This document shows, in pieces, positions 61,089-64,000 of a stretch of DNA of 64,000 nucleotides. A program made the translations under genes and the position numbers. Below the pieces are notes generated by a model. It did not search any database, was not told the origin of the DNA, and saw only the letters and a list, made by a program, of their open reading frames with translations. Source of the DNA: Lethocerus indicus (Eukaryota > Arthropoda > Insecta > Hemiptera > Belostomatidae); contig JACDQD010000107.1 in the NCBI GenBank assembly GCA_019843655.1, positions 646,501-710,500 on the forward strand, written 5' to 3'. Positions within the stretch are counted from its first letter, which is position 1; every line of letters begins with the position of its first letter.

Positions 61089-64000
61089 AAACTCAGGTGA
61101 CACTGAACTGTGTGTATAACTTTCGTTGGGGCCGTCCCCACCCCGCTAAACAGTCCACAGCTAACATTTCATTTATCCCTCTCCTACATTCCCCACCCGC
61201 GGCCACCAATCTGGGCTACTTTTCCGCCATCGCCAACGCCATAGCCGAATCCACTATCAAACATATCGTCAACATCCATTACATCGCCCAGTCGATACGG
61301 GTGCTTTACCTCACCCTTGCGTTTTACCAAAATATAGGGCTCATTAAAACAGTCGGTCCGAAAGAAAAGCCAATCTAACATTTGAAATTACGAATCCTCC
61401 CAAAACTCTAACTGCGGATGGATCGTTTCCATATACCTACAATATTATTTATAAGTTAATGTTTGCACGGTCATACCTGATTTATTTCTACAATAGATTA
61501 TGGTTTACCCTCTAGAATTGAGCCAGAGGAACCAAATTGCTACTTATCCTGGACCTATTACCAATTTGCATGATCACATCTAACCTAAATACTATATAAT
61601 CGTTAATTCGTTAAAGGGAGGCAAAAATAATGGCACGTAATTTGTTTCAAGACGAAAGAATAATTTGCAAACATCGTTATCGAGGGACTTAAAGTTTCAC
61701 CAGATAAAATGCTGTATCCTTCTGCCACCTAAATTGATATAAAAGTCCCGATGTCTCTTAGTTAATGACGACCGAGAGGGAATGATTGTAGACAGATATA
61801 CCTTACTGTCACTCTAAAATCGCCTGGATCATTCGGCATCTGAATAGGCGACCCTCGTCCCCTTTATTAGTCCCGTCTGTAAGCCTTGGTAAGCACCGGG
61901 GTATCGTTTAAAGGTGGCATGGAGGGTCCAGTAATGCCACAAAAAACGACCCCCTCAGACGGGCTCTCCCGTGAATCGCACTTAAATTGTGACACATACC
62001 GATAAAAGGATATTTAAAAAAATCTGAATATGGCAGAACGTAAAAACTAAATGTGCATAAAGTCTAGATACAGAATGACAGTATTCTACACCCCCTCAGA
62101 CAACCTAACAGGTATCTTAAATGCACTATAAATTACTATAAGTACTGTATTCATGTAGCAGAAATGATCATAACTACAGCTTTCATCTCCAGGTGTTATA
62201 AACTTTATATTGAATTATTTCTCTAAACATCGGGATGGAAAACATGGTTGACTCGGCTAGTAACAATGATCTAGGCTCCAATACCGAAACTAATAGTCAA
62301 AGTTATCGAGAAATGTCTATTTACAATATATACGTGAACAATAATTCCTGATGTCGCCTCCGTGTAACGGCTGGCCGACTAACCATTGCCAATAAATGAA
62401 AACATATATATTCTTACCAAGCGAGTACTAATTACGGGTAAATGTAACAAGGCAATAAAATGGGAGATGGCTTTCTTTTTCTCTTTTACGGCGTCGAATA
62501 CTTTGCCGGCCTCGAATGACACGCTTTAATAATAACTCGGAGGAGGCCAGTTTACACGGCTAGCTGCGCTTCAACTTTCACGGGCAATTTTAATTGCACG
62601 AGCCACTTTTATTGCCCACTAGGCTCTGATTGGAATTCTTCGTATAGCGGTCCTTCGGTTTACAGTTTCAACCGCGGTTCTACAGTCTGTTGTTTCCTCA
62701 ACGTGTTTGGTCCTCTCGCTTGTTCGGCCCTCTTTACACTCACACGCGTAGTAATAACTTGCCATTATCAGTAGCGCCAGATATGTAACATTTACTCACA
62801 CGGTACCGTTTTTCCGTGTTTAAGTTGTTGCTGATATATTTTACTATGTAATTGTGCTACCTATGTTAAAATACAACATATTATATATATATAGGTCCTG
62901 GAGCCCTCCTGGGTGTTGGCTGTTTGACCACCAAAAAAGGATCTTAAATTATTAATATATTGTAAAATATTCTCTGTGCCGTAACCGCTTAAATATTTAC
63001 GCCCTAATGTTGAGCGAATAAAAATGTATGCCCCCGACCGACGTTTTAATATCACGTATAAGGCGGTATTTAAACTGAATTAAGCAATTAGCGGATAGAT
63101 TAGATCATCGTGCATAATAAAAATGAAAAAAGTCAGTAAATAAGAGTTATAAAATGTTTTTTCCCCCAAATAAAAAATAAAATGCTCCCATAAAAGTGTA
63201 TTACTTACAAGACAAATACAACCGCTGCAGTACTACACCTGGGAGTCGGGTTCTATATTTTAATACCGATGCCCGAGGCGAAAGCTAATCATGAAAAGAA
63301 TCTTAAAACAAAATTGAAGGGAAATTGGTAAGCTAATGGGCTACGGGAGTGCACGGGCCACCCTCCGGGCCACATTTATTAATACTCCAGACCTGATAGC
63401 CATGCACTGATCTACTTCTTCCATATATTTCATAAATCAATTGTTTACAATTTGTCAAACTCTTCTGTACCAATAACGGTCAAATCGTCCCCAACCTTCA
63501 GCCCGAGTACATCCGACCTTGGATATTTATAAAACCATAGGCGGTGCAGTATACCGAAGCCTCTGTGGGAAAGATTTGGAGTTCCAAATATTAAAGGTTT
63601 AATTGAGACTAGTACATGGGAAATAGCATGATAAAACTGCGGATAAACTTCATCCACAATACAGTCATCATAAGAAGCGATTCCTTCATTTCAGTTTAAG
63701 GTTTATAAATGATATTCTACAAATGAATAGAGTATAGTATTTATCTGTTTGATAGGTGACTAGAAGGGTTACCATTGCAGTCTTTATCCTATTCTAAGTA
63801 CAGGGGCCCGTCGGAGTTAAGTCTATGTAAACTGTAATTTATGGTTGGTTTTACATAGAGTTAGAAACAGCGCTGCTTAAAACGTCTACTGTGCTCATAA
63901 ATCGCCAACGAATATCGAAACGAACCTACACTAAACGGAATATAATTCATCTCCGAATGATGAATTGGAAGGAGACAAGGAGCCGTCTAATTGAAAGCTG

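Larger units (their letters stand above)
55096..64000. other. Gene-free stretch after the GCP2 upstream region
   Basis: No supported gene. GC-rich patches occur near 55780-55860, 56100-56260 and 60720-61240. Short frames at 61076-61381 are open on both strands but have no recognised homologue. Confidence 0.5.

Noticed and set aside
1..64000. CRISPR arrays, rRNA genes, bacterial operons, endogenous viral genes
   Set aside because: No regular direct-repeat/spacer pattern, rRNA sequence, Shine-Dalgarno gene packing or viral protein motif was seen. The one long frame is a cytoskeletal protein.

Overview
This window looks like nuclear DNA from an animal, most likely an arthropod and probably an insect. 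It is mostly AT-rich non-coding sequence, broken every few kilobases by short CpG-rich islands. There is no operon structure, no bacterial-type gene packing and no rRNA or convincing tRNA gene. CpG is visibly not depleted. These points are read from composition by eye, so the taxonomic call is an inference.

Only one protein-coding gene can be supported. A continuous 795-codon frame on the minus strand (51302-53689) encodes an apparently full-length gamma-tubulin complex component 2 (GCP2; insect Grip84, vertebrate TUBGCP2). It has an N-terminal family segment, a GRIP1 half and a GRIP2 half, and runs to the family's conserved C-terminal end with no intron, frameshift or stop. Animal GCP2 genes are normally multi-exon, so this is best read as an intact, divergent, intronless paralogue (retrogene). 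An ancestrally intronless copy is the alternative. No poly(A) remnant or canonical AATAAA/ATTAAA signal is visible within about 350 bases downstream.

Layout. 1-3.0 kb: plain AT-rich sequence. 3.0-3.3 kb: a long purine tract, followed by a diverged direct repeat. 3.8-23 kb: gene-free, with GC islands near 8.2-9.2 and 15.3-16.2 kb, an (AT)n tract near 9.95 kb and a 15-bp-arm inverted repeat near 6.9 kb. 23-28 kb: a near-perfect palindrome and three decayed copies of a hammerhead-ribozyme-like motif of the kind carried by Penelope-like retroelements. 28-42.8 kb: gene-free, with GC islands and a 95-base (CT)n tract at 36.4 kb. 42.9-44.8 kb: a degenerate tandem array of roughly 140-230 bp units, the clearest unexplained structure besides the gene. 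44.8-51.3 kb: gene-free. 51.3-53.7 kb: the GCP2 gene. 53.7-64 kb: gene-free, with GC islands near 54.6-55.1 and 60.7-61.4 kb.

Because only one gene is present, nothing can be said about co-operation between genes in the window. The GCP2 product would work with gamma-tubulin, GCP3 and the other GRIP-domain proteins encoded elsewhere.
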